Shown one piece after another: positions 10,901-23,342 of a stretch of 64,000 bases of DNA; positions within the stretch are counted from its first letter, which is position 1; every line of letters starts with the position of its first letter. Both the position numbers and the translations under genes were made by a program. The notes beneath the pieces were generated by a model. The model did not search any database. It was given only the letters and a program-made list of their open reading frames with translations, and was not told where the DNA came from. Source of the stretch: Hydrangea macrophylla (Eukaryota; Streptophyta; Magnoliopsida; Cornales; Hydrangeaceae); the NCBI GenBank assembly GCA_033977485.1, contig CM066997.1, forward strand, positions 80,198,634-80,262,633, in the 5' to 3' direction.

Positions 10901-12095
10901 CGTGAATGGGCGCACTCGACTCGACTCGACTCTTCTACTTTATAAAAAGTCCTGGTTCATGTAATTCATAGATAATACATACCCAATAAATTATAGAATT
11001 TCGATAATAGCATTTGCACACATGATCAGTTATATTCCATAAACTTTCTCCCTTAAAAACAACACAAATGTAAATAAATAACAACAGAATATTATAGAAC
11101 TACTTAATTAGTCACCCTCCTGAATTATTACAGGTGCACCAATACATTAATCACAAACAAGGATTTATTGAAAGAAAGAAAATTTAATTACCTGAAAAAA
11201 TAGAGAGTCCTCACAATTTCTGGGGAAATAAGAAATACTATCATGCAACTAAATCCAATTTCAGGTACTCAAGCTCCCCACTCAGTATATTGTACTCTCC
11301 ACTAAAACTTTGAAGGTAATGATTGGTTCATAGCTCAGTTTATTCAACAAGTTGGAAGTATATATAAATAACAAAGTAAAACAAACAATCAATCTGGTTT
11401 GAAGGCAATTCAATGTTTGCCTTCAAGTTTGTTAACCACATCTCATAATTTCTCAATTCAACCCCAAAAAACTTCACTTCTTCAAACCCAATTGGAGAAA
11501 ATCTAATGCAAGCCAACCGATAATTTGATCTTTTGGTTTGTTGCCATTATTTTTAAAAAAAGTCAAGACCTTCTCCTTCAGTGTAAAAAATTTACAAACC
11601 TTGATTGAATCACCAAAAGACACAGCAATTTACTCCAATTGGCCCCCAAATTCCAACTATCAACTTTGATAACTCCAAAATTTAAGTCTTTTTTTGAAAT
11701 ACCCAAATCAATTCTCTGCAAATACAAAGGATTTTTTTATTTTATTTTTTATTATCAAGATTGAAAGTTTCTGCCTTGTGGTATCATCAACCAATTATAC
11801 AGAGAGAACATAACCCAAAAAAAATGATTGATACACCAACCCCAAAACTTAAGCCTTCTGAAACACCCAAATCAATCTTGTGTGAAATCAACACTTCTTC
11901 GAACCCCCAAACCAAATCTGTGCAAAATACTAAGAATTACCCAACACACACAAAGGAAAAAAAGAAATAATATAGTCAAAATTTTACTTTTTCAGCCTTG
12001 TGGGTATCTTCACCGACCAAAAAGAGAGAGACCCACGTATTATAATCAGGAATTAGGTATGGGGCAGCCATTGAAGACTGAGGAAAGTGGAAGAA

Positions 12096-12150
<55 letters not shown>

Positions 12151-12360
12151 AAGAAGAAAAAAAGGAAAAGAAAGGTTGGAAAGTGAAAGTCTGAGAGAAC
12201 TTTACAATGGTGGATTCTCGAGATTGTACTATTAGAAGAATACGTGACAGTTGAGCAAGGTTTGTTGGTCCCATCCCATTTTACAGACAACTCTCCATTT
12301 TTGAAGAACAAAACTTTGTGGGTTTTTCCTTTTTCTTCTATGGAGTTCCACCACCCCCAC

Positions 12361-12393
<33 letters not shown>

Positions 12394-13256
12394 CCTCTCT
12401 ACATATTACGAAACTTCGTAGTTTAGAGTGCGCGGAATCGTATGAGCAAAGATAAACAGTACAAATTTAGAGATACAGTCATACAGAGGAAACCACGGGC
12501 GTTTGAGAATTTGACTATGGGGACAAAATAGCTTTTGAGAAGGTGGAGGGAGGGGTGAAACTGTAAATATTGTGGTGACAAAAGGGAGAAAATTGGAAGT
12601 TAAAAAATGGAGGCAATTTATTCATTTATGTGTATTTAATTTAATTTTTTGGTAAAGGGGGGCAATTTCTTAAGTTATTTTTTCCTTTGCTTCTCATTTG
12701 GTGTGCAAATAAAATTTTAGCTTACGTGTAAGCAATTGTCAACATACAATATAGGCTTTTTTTCTTTTTTGGTCATCATACAATATAGGTTTACCACTTA
12801 ATTGGTTTACACGAATTATTTAAACAAAGAGTAATATTATGGTTCTCAAATTTTTATTTTAAATGATGTGGTAGTAGGGTCAGGTTTAATACAGTGAGAT
12901 TAGTTGAATTTTGAGTCCCTACTGTCACATTATTTGAAAAACATAATGTGGTAGTAGGGCAATTGTGGAAAGTAGGTGGAGATTCTTCTTGTCCTCTTAA
13001 TAAGTTGAGTTTCTAAAGATAGACTCACAAAATGGGATGGAGGGAGTACAACATATATATATATATAATATGTTATATTGTTAATAACTTAATATAAGTT
13101 AGGGTTAGAGATCAATTTTGGTGCTTCATCTCTCTCTGTATCGGAGTCAGTGGCACACAGGTGATGTGACTGCCCACGACCACCAGCCATCACCAACCTC
13201 TCCGGCTCTCCCCCGTGGTCGTTGACCGACCAGTCAACACCACCTACGGCTTATCT
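10901..13256. other. Upstream region of the TRM gene with GA/CT tracts
   Basis: Read from the TRM gene this is leader and promoter territory. A (GA)n run at 12099-12147 reads as (CT)n on the gene strand, and (CT)n followed by CG repeats lies at 12361-12392. Pyrimidine tracts of this kind are common in plant 5' UTRs and core promoters. A leader intron is possible, but no splice pair is certain. At 12828-12960 the words ATGGTTCTCAAATTT and CCCTACT form a MITE-like inverted arrangement. From about 13130 to 13256 the sequence becomes GC-rich and exon-like, then is cut by the solo LTR. Confidence 0.4.
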
Positions 13257-13261
13257 CTTCC

Positions 13262-15390
13262 TGTCATGCCTGTCCCGAAAAAATATATTCTTTTAAATGC
13301 ATATTTGGGATTTAGAGAATTATCAATATTATTTGATAATTGTGAAAGTAGTTGACTGTGGTCAACGGAAGGTGTCATGTAAGGACACAAAGTTTCGAGA
13401 ATCATGAGACATTGACTCATTTTAAATGACATTTAATTGACTAAATGCTATTTGAATTATCTGTTATATGTGAATATACCTACGTTGTGTGCTTTTTTGA
13501 TAGTTTGATCTTGTTAGAGATCATTTTGAACGAGTTTGAGATAACCAATACGATACGTTGCATAAAAGGTAGGTTATCTAGAAATTCCACAAAAATAGTT
13601 TTTAAAATGTAATTACAGCGACAAACGCAACTTAGATGAAAACTGGTATAATTATAGCTTTCACTCGTGAAGCAATAAGATAGACATGTCAGACAATTCG
13701 AGGACTAACTAGAAGTTTTGAGAACTCATGGAGAGATAAACATAATTTTCGAGAGTATTGTCTATATATAGAAGAGGCAATATATTTTCTCTTTCACAAC
13801 TTTTCCAAAATTCAAAATCAAAAGGGGGATTTGGGGATTTTGGGAACTTGGAGTTTGCCAACACAAATCGACAGATTTCTGGCCGTTTATTTTCTTCCAA
13901 ATTTCATACTCGAGCTCCTCGAGGTAAGAGCTATATTTTGGTACCACTTAGGTCTCGTTTGGCTAAGGTTTTTGAAAATTTTAATTTATGAAAATTTGGG
14001 AAAAACATGTAAATACTTGTAGGAATCACTTCTAATCGGAGATCCGACATTTAATCGGGCTACTAGTACTTTCCTCAAATTTATAGGATGATTGCTCGAG
14101 GTATGAATTCTCAACCTATGTTATATAGGGAATTTTGGATGTTGTAGACATCATGTATGATATTGTGATCCGGATAAAACTCTTGTGTTAATTTAGACCC
14201 GTTAAATTTAGCGAGTACGTATGAAAAACATGTTTGTATCACTATGTGAGCATGCTAAATGTTTATGTGGGTCAAAGGCAAGTTTGGTACAAGTTCATGC
14301 CAAGATTCGTCTCTCGATGTTTGAGAGTTATAGTAGCGACGACTACTTACTTGATTTGGGAACCGGCCCTGCTAGAGCAGTTGGTTGCAATGGTTGATGG
14401 ACTCTAGGCTTGTCATTGGTATCGCAGTTGATAAACTTTGGGCTTGCCAATATACCGGATGAATGCGTATCTCTCTCCCATATAGACTATTTGATGTGAT
14501 TTAGATGTTTAAAGCATGAATTGCCATATATGCATATGTTTAGACTTGTACACTCAGCATATAGCTGAGCAATGGAGATTTACTCCATTGTAGGTATGAA
14601 GAAAGGAAAGAAGAAGCATGATAAGTGAGGCCGTGGGAATACTGGGGATCACCTTTTGTTTATGTTTTGTTTCCATTCCAAGAATGTAATAACGAATTTT
14701 GGGTAGTTCGCGTTGTCTTCTTAACTTTGGACTTTGGAATGTTTTAATATATTTCAAAACTCCTTTTTGTTAAGTTAAAATGAATCCGAACTTATGGATT
14801 CGCAATTTGAATGTTTAACTTGTAAAATTCGGATTTGGAAGGAGGGTGGATAGAGTTTTGTGAATCGAGCCAAACAAGCCTTAGCTTGTTCCGTTATTGT
14901 TTCTTTTCATTAGTTAGTAAGATTAAACTTTGTTTTGAAAGCTTGTTATAGCTTGTGAAGTTTGGAATTATTTATGCATGTTTGGAGTGGTGTAAGAAGT
15001 AAAGGTTGAATGGATTGTAAGCAAAATTCTGCTGCTTGAAGAAATTCTGCTAAAGGGTTATTCGACCGGTCGAAGGGGGTCGTTCGACCGGTCGAAATAC
15101 CCCCTGCATGTTTTCTTTTTCTACCCTTCTGAAAATAATTTAAATATTTTGATTAGTTCTTAGGGTACCTTTAGGACCCCTTTTAACATAAATTCATCAT
15201 GTTCAAAATATAATTACATTTTCAAATTTATACGGATTTTGTAACTCGGAAGGTATTGTTTCCTAAAGTTTTAAATACGTAAGGTTGTTTTAAAGTTCTT
15301 TTTCCGTTGCGTTTACTTTTATTGAATTGGATAAGCCTCGGTGGCGTGCCATGTGTTCTATTTCCGCCCGTGGCGGGATGGGTCGTGACA
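13262..15390 (+). mobile_element. Solo LTR A (Ty3/gypsy type, 2129 bp)
   Basis: The sequence starts TGTCATGCCTGTCCCG and ends GGGTCGTGACA. It is flanked by a perfect 5-bp duplication, cttcc (13257-13261 and 15391-15395), and has no internal region or second LTR beside it. A TATA-like TATATATAG is at 13762-13770. Two perfect 14-bp palindromes, TTCGACCGGTCGAA, lie close together at about 15060-15100. The TGACA end and the LTR size fit chromovirus-type plant gypsy elements. Strand is taken from the TATA box and LTR polarity. A solo LTR implies loss of the rest by LTR-LTR recombination. Confidence 0.85.
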
Positions 15391-15395
15391 CTTCC

Positions 15396-17329
15396 CCCTC
15401 GTCGTCGCACCTCTTTGGATCCAAGAGAGGTAGGCTTCGATTTTCCCTTTACTAATTTTCGCATTCCAGATCTTTTTCTCTTAATTTATTGTTCCATTTA
15501 TTCGTTTATTGTTTTGATATCTACATTGAACTAATTAGTATAAACTAATTTTTGGTGGATTTGAGGTTTACAATTTTATAAATTTAGATCTGCATATTTT
15601 TGAAAGTATACTTATACATTCCAATCTCCAGATCTTCTTCTTCTCTTTATGTCTTCTTCTACTCGGGTTTCGCTCGAATCCACCCAAGCATACAGAAGTA
15701 AGAAAAAAATATAAAAATTAAAGAACACAAACTTTTTCAACAACATTGCAAACTCCTCAATCCCAAATAAACTGTTTGTGTTGTAACTCGGTTGAGCTGG
15801 CTAAGGGAGAAAGCTGCCAATGAGACATACACCAGAGATTGTCGAAACTGCAACAAGATCCACCAAAACGCCAAATCTGATAAAAGAAAGTCAGATCTGA
15901 AGGAAACAACTTCAGATTTGCATGGATAAGCACCATATCTGAAAAGCCAGCATTGGCTCTATGAAGAGGAGAAGCCGCATTTGACCGTAGATCAACCACA
16001 GTAAAGAGATCAAGAGTTGGAGCAGAACGAACGAAACAAAATAAATAAATAAAACACAAAAATAACGAATGGAGTTTTGATACAAATAGATTCAAAATTT
16101 CCTTAAATAGTTAGGATGAGAGAGAGTTAGTCTAAGGGTGTGTTTTAGATGGAACGGATCGGAAAATAATATTTCGAAAAAAATTCCAAAATTCTCGGAA
16201 TGAAAAAAGCCTTTCCAATGCCAATTCCAAAATTTCATAAATTTTATTTTATATTCCGAATTTTCAGAAATATCAGTTTTTTTGAAATTTTTTGGAATTT
16301 TTGGAATTTTGAAGCAAAAAATAAAAAATCAACATATTATTTGTTTCAAAATTTGATTAGTAGATTTTTTGGACATTGGATTTTAGGACTAGAGTTTTTA
16401 AAATTGTAGTCAAACCCCCATTTTGATATAGAATATATATGTACATTCATATATACCATTAAAAAAGTCAGAATATTTTGAAATATATTGGATTTTTCTC
16501 AAAAATTTATCAAAAAATATTTAGAATATTTTCGGATCGAAAATTCAGAATTTTTGGAAATTCCAAAACTATTCCAATTCCAATCCGATGTTTTTCAAAA
16601 TTTTTGGAAATCGGAATAACTTTTATGTTGCCAAAATAAAATTTTTTTTGATCAGAATCAGAATTTCTATTTCAAATTGCACCCCTAAGAGAGACAAATA
16701 TCTGCATCATTGATGATTACTTTTATTTATATGTTTTGGCTTATAGGTACGTATGTTTATAATACTGCCTTATTACCTTAAGTTCTTAATTAATGTGTTG
16801 AGTCAATGGTTTCTCCAAAAGTTTAAGGGACCTGAATAGGAATTATGACTCGAATAGAAGACTTTGCAAAACAAAATTCTAATACCATGTTAAGTCATTA
16901 ATTGCACATCATAAATCTAAGTGGTGGGCTAAGTAAATAATCATGGGAATTACCATGCTCGATCGCTCAAAATACGCGTAAAAAAAAAAGCAAGGGCCAT
17001 TAGGGAACCTAAATTATTATTATTATCATTATTATTATTATTATTATTATGGAAAAGAGGAGAATTTTAATTCAAATATATAAGAATTGATCGTAATTGT
17101 CCAAACTTAATATATGTATGAGTGCAATTTATTTAGTTTTTTTAAAAATTTTATTTAGAAATATATGATTTAGTTCCCCACCATGCGTTTTAATATGATT
17201 CAGTCCAGACTAGGAACTTAGTGCAAAAATTGATCCCTAATTACCTATGTTAATTATAAATTAGTCATTTTCTCCAAATTATTAGATATTTTGTGGACTA
17301 ACATACCCCAATTAAATGGATATGCACAC
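15396..17329. other. Intergenic with a candidate hAT-like AT-rich element
   Basis: The first 100 bases continue the GC-rich exon-like sequence cut by the solo LTR and reach a possible splice donor (GAGAG then GTAGG) at about 15430. At 16132-16690 an AT-rich segment is bounded by CTAAGGGTG and CACCCCTAAG and filled with variants of TTCCAAAATTTTTGGAA. The ends suggest a hAT-type MITE, but no 8-bp duplication was found. No protein-coding gene is recognised; a minus-strand frame at 15757-16095 matches nothing I know. A short TTA run is at about 17020-17050. Confidence 0.4.

Positions 17330-17402
<73 letters not shown>
17330..17402. repeat. Compound (TA)n(GA)n microsatellite
   Basis: About ten TA units run directly into about 26 GA units. 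No associated gene is seen. Confidence 0.9.
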
Positions 17403-17404
<2 letters not shown>

Positions 17405-17689
17405 AGATATACGGTCAGGATCTTAAATGAACATGATTGAGTGAACATACCTAGTACAGACACATATATTGATTATGGTAACTGAATTTGATGTATTAAT
17501 GGATAAGAAGATAATGATTCCAAAAGGCAATTTCTTTATTTTACTCAACAATAATTTTTTGTACTATTATATTAACAAGTTATGATTACAAGTAATTGAT
17601 AATGTTGCTACTTGTAATATTTGAATAATCTTTTAGTGTTGATCACTTCAGCCGTTCTAGATTTTGTTCGGTTAAAATTTGGTATTGTG

Positions 17690-18620
17690 AGAAACTTCTT
17701 AATAAAAGAGTGAGAAATTTCTCACTTTGTCAATCTCATATTAGGGAATTTCTCACTCAAACATTAAAAAATTTCTCACTTTGTTACTTCGGTAGTTATT
17801 ATTTTAAGGTTTCATGTGGAATTTTTCTCAGATTTGTTCGGCTGATATTTGGTATTGTGAGAAATTTCTCACTTAAATTGTTTAGAACTATTTCTCACTC
17901 TATTTAGGAAATGAGAATTTTTCCACATCACCCATAGGAAATATTACCATATAAGTATTTCTCAGGTGAGAAATTTCACTTGAGTTCTATTGTAAAAAGG
18001 AGAATTCCCTACTTTCATTCTTATTTGTGAAAAATTTCTCACTTTGCTATCTTTTTACAAAAATGAAAAAAAAAAAAATAAAAATAAATAAATAAATTTT
18101 GCTTCAATTTCGACACAATTCCCATTTTAAACTTCAAATATTTAGAAGTTGATGAGAAATTCTTACATTATTCTCGACACACAAAATTTGATGAGCAATT
18201 TCTCATCAAACCCATAGTGATTGTGAAATATAGCATGTAAGTCTGAATAAAGTGAGAAATTTCTGTTGTACTCTAAATGTATACATCTTAAAACAACAAT
18301 GAACAAAAACAAATAGAGGGGTTGAAAAATTGGAGAAATTAAATTTCTTAGTCAAAATCATAACTTGTACTATACTATAAAAAGAAAAATTCTCCACATT
18401 CATTCTAATTTGTGCGAAATTTCTCACTTTACTCTGTATTTCAATTAAAAAAAAAACTTTTGCTTTATTTGTGACACAATTCTGAATTTAAACTTCAAAC
18501 ATTCAGAAGTTGATGACAAATTTCTCACATCATTCGCAACACACAAAAATTGATGAGAAATTTTTCATCAAACCCGTAGTAATTTCAAAATACCATGTAA
18601 CTCGAAAAAAAGTGAGAAAT
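17690..18620. repeat. Cluster of GTGAGAAATTTCTCAC palindromes
   Basis: Two perfect 16-bp copies are at 17710-17725 and 17858-17873. Many half-sites and variants (TTTCTCACT, GTGAGAAAT, ATGAGAAATTTTTCAT) occur in both orientations across about 0.9 kb. Similar words recur at 19845-20120 and 33700-34200. Dense short repeats in both orientations resemble the subterminal repeat arrays that CACTA transposases bind, but no CACTA terminus was found here, so the element type is open. Confidence 0.6.
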
Positions 18621-19071
18621 TTTGTGGTGTAAAAAAAACCATAGATATCTCAAAACAACGACAAAGAAAACGAATATAGACAGAGAAAAACTAAAGAAAT
18701 CAAACTTCTCAGTCAAAGTCATGGGCGTTAAATGAAACCCTAGAAATTTCTCCAATACTAATTGTTGCCATCGCCGTCTGTATGTTGAGTCATCATCTGA
18801 GAGGAAACCTCAAGATTTTTGAAAACCCCTAACGTCGAATTGAACCCAAATTAAAATTGGTAACATAATTGTTGAGAAATTCTTGGTATAGGCTCTTATG
18901 AAACGAATCATTTCCTAAATCTCAAGCGATTGTCTTAGATCGTTGACATAATGTGGAGTGTCATTCGAGAAGTTTCTCACTCTTTTCAAATTTGAGAAGC
19001 TGAATGGACAAGGTGATTTGTGGCATTTTTCATAATTGTTAAATGCTACAACGTAGGGAAGTGACCTATAT

Positions 19072-19080
19072 ATATATGTG

Positions 19081-19116
<36 letters not shown>

Positions 19117-19329
19117 CGCGCATGCGTTTATATGTATATATAGAGTAACTTAGTATTTAGTCCTAATATAGACACCTAACTAGAAATAGGTCCCTCGCTT
19201 ATTTTGAGGACCAAAATACCCCTATTTAGTTATTTTAGAAATATATAGATATATATACACACACACACATAATTTTATACTCCTCATAATGAGGGTTTTG
19301 AAATTCAAAACCCATATAACTATATATAC

Positions 19330-19398
<69 letters not shown>

Positions 19399-19486
19399 TC
19401 AGAGCCACCACTACCACCACTTCACCGTCGGCAGCCCCTTTAAAACCCATATAACTATATATACATAGAGAGAGAGAGAGAGAGAG

Positions 19487-19526
<40 letters not shown>

Positions 19527-19640
19527 TGAGAGATTATGATAGAAATAGAGAGAGAAAGAGAATGAAAGAGAAAGAGAAAGAAGAGAGACAATGATCAGCG
19601 ACACCACCACCATATCACCGTCGGCAGCCCCTCCGGAGAC
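19072..19640. repeat. Microsatellite block with a duplicated segment
   Basis: GT repeats lie at about 19076-19116. Two copies of a segment beginning AAAACCCATATAACTATA (from 19307 and 19442) each run into long GA arrays (19331-19394 and 19466-19490) and on into ATGATCAG and CACCGTCGGCAGCCCC. The second copy carries a (GT)n run at 19490-19524. The units are about 135 bp apart, so this looks like a tandem duplication whose microsatellites then diverged. Confidence 0.7.
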
Positions 19641-20170
19641 CACTCATTGCCATCATCTACCCCTCCTCCTCCATAACCACCATCCTAGGCTACCACTTCT
19701 CCACCACACCACGAAACCTACCACCTTCCTCCTCCTCCTCCTCCCCTCTCTGGCACCGGGCTAGCCTTATATGATAATCACTCTATGGACATTTAAATTG
19801 CTATAAATTTAGGTGAGATTTTTTTTTGAAAATGGTGTTTCTATAAAAAAAAAAAGTGAGAAATTCTCACATATTCATCATATATTTCTCACTTTTTAAG
19901 TATCTACTACCAAGTAATAATTTCTCACTTTAAAAAGGCACTACTGACCGTAGTGAAACATTCTCAACTATATTTTTCACTTTAAAAGACATCACTCATC
20001 TATATTTCCCACTTATACAAAATTTTCACCATTTGAATGGATATTATTTGAAATTGCTCACAAAATAATAAATAAATTTCTTACCTTTTGCATTGATATG
20101 ATGAGAATTTCTCGCAAATAAAAATGATTTTATCACCTTCAAAACTCCAAAGTAGAACCTCTACAGAAGC
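19641..20170. other. Intergenic, more AGAAATTTCTCAC words
   Basis: There is CT- and CCTCCT-rich low-complexity sequence at 19640-19750, then AT-rich sequence holding several TTTCTCAC and GTGAGAAAT words at 19845-20120. No gene is recognised. The chromovirus 5' LTR begins just after. Confidence 0.4.
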
Positions 20171-20286
20171 AAATATTGTAATAACCTGCATGTTTGTTTG
20201 TGCTTAAGAGTTAGTTTACCTTAATTGAGCATTTAAATACTTGGTATGAAAATGGAGACTAATTTGAAACTTTTTCGAACATTAGT

Positions 20287-23200
20287 TGTAATAACCTGCA
20301 TTTCCATTTAATTTTAAATTACATTTTCATATTTAATTGGTAATTGCATTGTCATATTTAATTCCATTTGGTATTGACTGCTTCATTTAATTACATTTCC
20401 CATGTTCTAAATTTTATTTCTTGATTTATTGTAAGCTAAGAATGTTGTTGGGGTTAAATTGTAATTTTTATAAAGATAGTGATACCAGTATGGATTTCAA
20501 AATCTGTATTTCAAAACGGTGAAAATAACTTCTATTGACTCAATCAGTATTTTTATAAAACCAGAAAATCAATTCTTACGTTAAAATGAAATTCCTGTAT
20601 TTTTGTGGTGACCACCGCGCCCCGAAAATACCAGTTTATGTCCAAAACTGTCCGCGCCATGCTAAACTTTCACAGATTTTGGAAGTGACCGATTTAGACA
20701 TTTGCTTTATTGCCATTTATGGCAAGTAATCATTGGATAAGGCATTGTTTGGGAATGTTCAACTTATATGTGCAAATGTTGTGCCATAAGCTAAATTCCC
20801 AAACAACTCTAATTGACCCCTATAACCCTATGCTTGGCTCTTGGTCTATTGGAGAGTTTATTATCATCTGTGTTTATATGTTATATACGTATGTAATTGT
20901 GTGAATTCTCCAGCTCAATCAATTGGAAACAAAACATTTTGTAGAGTGTATGTGAAGAGACTTGGCCTCCAAGTCCAATGCTTACTATGTTTATTTATAC
21001 ACCTCAACACACACATATACTTTCATTCTGCAATACACAAAACATAGAGGGAGCAGAGAGTTCTTAGTTCAGATTGTTTTAGAGAGAGAGAAGAGCTTCT
21101 ATCCTCCATAGCTTACAAGCTTTGATTTGGATTTCTATATTGGATTTCTTTCTCAAAAATTACTTCCATCTCTAATCACAGTGAGTATTCTAAACTCACT
21201 AAGAATGTAATTTCATATTAATTGCTGTGTAATTGTTAATGTTGTATATCACCATTGATATTTGTACGTTGAAATTCATGGCTTGAAAAATGGAGATTTT
21301 CCAAACTCAACCAAAACCTGTTTTGTTAGATGAATATGATAGATTACATGTCATATATACTATACCCAAAGTTTTAGAGCTTAATTTGTTCACATAAGAA
21401 AGTATATAAGAAAATTAGTTTTGACACTTTTTAGTTTTTCATAAAATTGGTAAGCTATGTGTTGAATCATGTAAAATTGACTTCATATTCGAAATCCTTG
21501 TGAAAAACTAAAGAGAACCATATATTACACGACCTATGAAGTATTGAATCTGAAAATGGGTCATTTTAGACCCTGAACTGCTGAAACAGAGTAATCTGAC
21601 GAAGAAGATGAAGCCTCAGCTTCATCTCGCGTCACGATCGCGCGCGCGAAAATCGCGCTAGCGGTCCGAGCGAGCGACCCCTCGCGCGAGCGGCCCGCGC
21701 GCGCGAGGTAGGCTTCCCCAGGCAGACGTAAGAGTTTATATATATATATATATATATTTGAAAAAAAAAAAATTGGCTGGTCGCGCGAGAACCCCTTCGC
21801 GCGAGCGATCCGCGCGCGCGACCTTGCTTTCCTCAGGCAGACAGAAAAGTTTATTAATATAAGGAAAAATGGGCTTATCGCGCGAGCGATCCGCGCGCGC
21901 GACCTTGCTTTCCTCAGGCAGACAGAAAAGTTTATTAATATAAGGAAAAATGGGCTTATCGCGCGAGCGGCCCGCGCGAGCGACCCTTCGCGCGAGCGGC
22001 CCGCGCGCGCGAGGTATTGCAGTTTCTGTTTTTGTCTGTTTTTCTGTTAAGGGACTGTTTGGATGAAATTTATATACTGTTAAGGCTCTGTTTGGGAATT
22101 TAGTTGATCAGAACTCTATTTGGTTATGTTTAAATGATTAAAACATTGTAGTATGACTCATTAATTCCCGTACGCGTGTTGTTCCTTAATTCAGCATTTT
22201 TGTTTAAGGGCATACCATTCATGTGGGTCAGTGGTACATGCATAGGGGTGTCAGTCTGTGTGGAAAAGAGTAATGGTAGTGTGGAAAGAGTATGAGTTTG
22301 TGTTTGTAGTCGTGGTTGTGGTTGAGTATGAGTTTGTGGTTGTGGTTGTGGTTGTGGTAGAGTTTGTGGAAGAGGGTATCTTTGAAATGCGACGGTGGCA
22401 AATATGGACACTCCCTGACGCCCATGGAAGCGTTAAAGTGTGTGAAGCCGAACTCGGACACTCCCTGGCACCCATGGTAGTGCTAAAGTGTGGCCTACGG
22501 ACACTCCCTGATAACTCGAGTCTGGATACTGTGTGAGGGGTCGCCCTGGTATTTGCATGGCGGTTAGGGTATTCAAAGTGTGAGGCATTGGACACTCCCT
22601 GGTACCCCGGACCAAAGTGTGAGGCAAACTGGACACTCCCTGGCGCCCCGTTGCTAAAGTGTGGCTATCTGAGTGTTTCAAAGATACCAGGAGTAGGATA
22701 GTGGGTTGTTGTGGCTGTCGAGAGAAAAGCGTCGGCAAGATGAGTGTGGTGCATTGTTCTCATACACGGTCACATCTGTTTAAATTACCCTCTTTAAATA
22801 ATGTTGTGAATGTTTTCTAAATGAGCTCCTTACTTCAATAATAAACTTGTGGATTTAAAAAGGGAATTGGAAAAAGGTAAGTTAGTATGTTTTACATTCA
22901 AAGTTATGTTTTTAATACTCACCAGCTTCTTGAAGCTGACGACGTTGATGCGTCCTGGACATTCGTGTTCAGGCTTTTCAGGTTTTAACCAGGAGGAATC
23001 ATATGACTACGCTAATTAAGGTGGCTGCTGTGGGAATAAAGAACTGTTTATTATATGCTTTAAGTTTACTTGTTTGAGTTTTAAACTGTTTTGTTTTAAG
23101 GATGACTGTAACAGACTCTAAGATATTATTTTATTTTTCAAGGCGGTCTGTGCCTTAGTTGACCTCGGTTTATAAGATGTAATAAGATAGAAAATTTTTG

Positions 23201-23342
23201 TAAGCCTTGATTGCTTTACTCTGATTATTATGTTTTGTTGTTTGACGTTTGGGACGGAATCGATCCTTCAAACTGTCGCGACCTACGGGTCCATAAAGGA
23301 AATTAAACGCTTTCCTTATTTATGCTACGTCGGGGCGTGACA
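20287..23342 (+). mobile_element. Solo LTR B (3056 bp) nested in the chromovirus 1 5' LTR
   Basis: The sequence starts TGTAATAACCTGCATTT and ends CGGGGCGTGACA, with a perfect 5-bp duplication ttagt (20282-20286 and 23343-23347). On either side the host LTR continues in register with the intact 3' LTR, which confirms the boundaries. A TATA-like TTTATTTATAC is at about 20990. At 21630-22015 the sequence is a CG-rich array of CGCGCGAGCG and CCGCGCGCGCGA words, including an 81-bp tandem duplication (units from 21810 and 21891). At 22400-22670 five copies of GGACACTCCCTG recur with AAAGTGTG between them. No coding region is present. Confidence 0.9.

Noticed and set aside
11976..12311. Serine/leucine-rich open frames over GA/CT tracts (also at 19235-19643 and 42651-42899)
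   Set aside because: They are translations of dinucleotide repeats with no other coding signal.
15757..16095. A 112-codon minus-strand frame with a hydrophobic N-terminus
   Set aside because: No family resemblance and no gene context; the composition is compatible with chance.
17000..17060. A CRISPR-like or satellite array at ATT/TTA repeats
   Set aside because: Simple trinucleotide repeats without spacers; CRISPR is not expected in plant nuclear DNA.
22130..22738. Several overlapping frames on both strands with Gln/Pro/Thr or Val/Glu repeats
   Set aside because: They arise from GTGGTT and GGACACTCCCTG repeats inside solo LTR B, a non-coding LTR.
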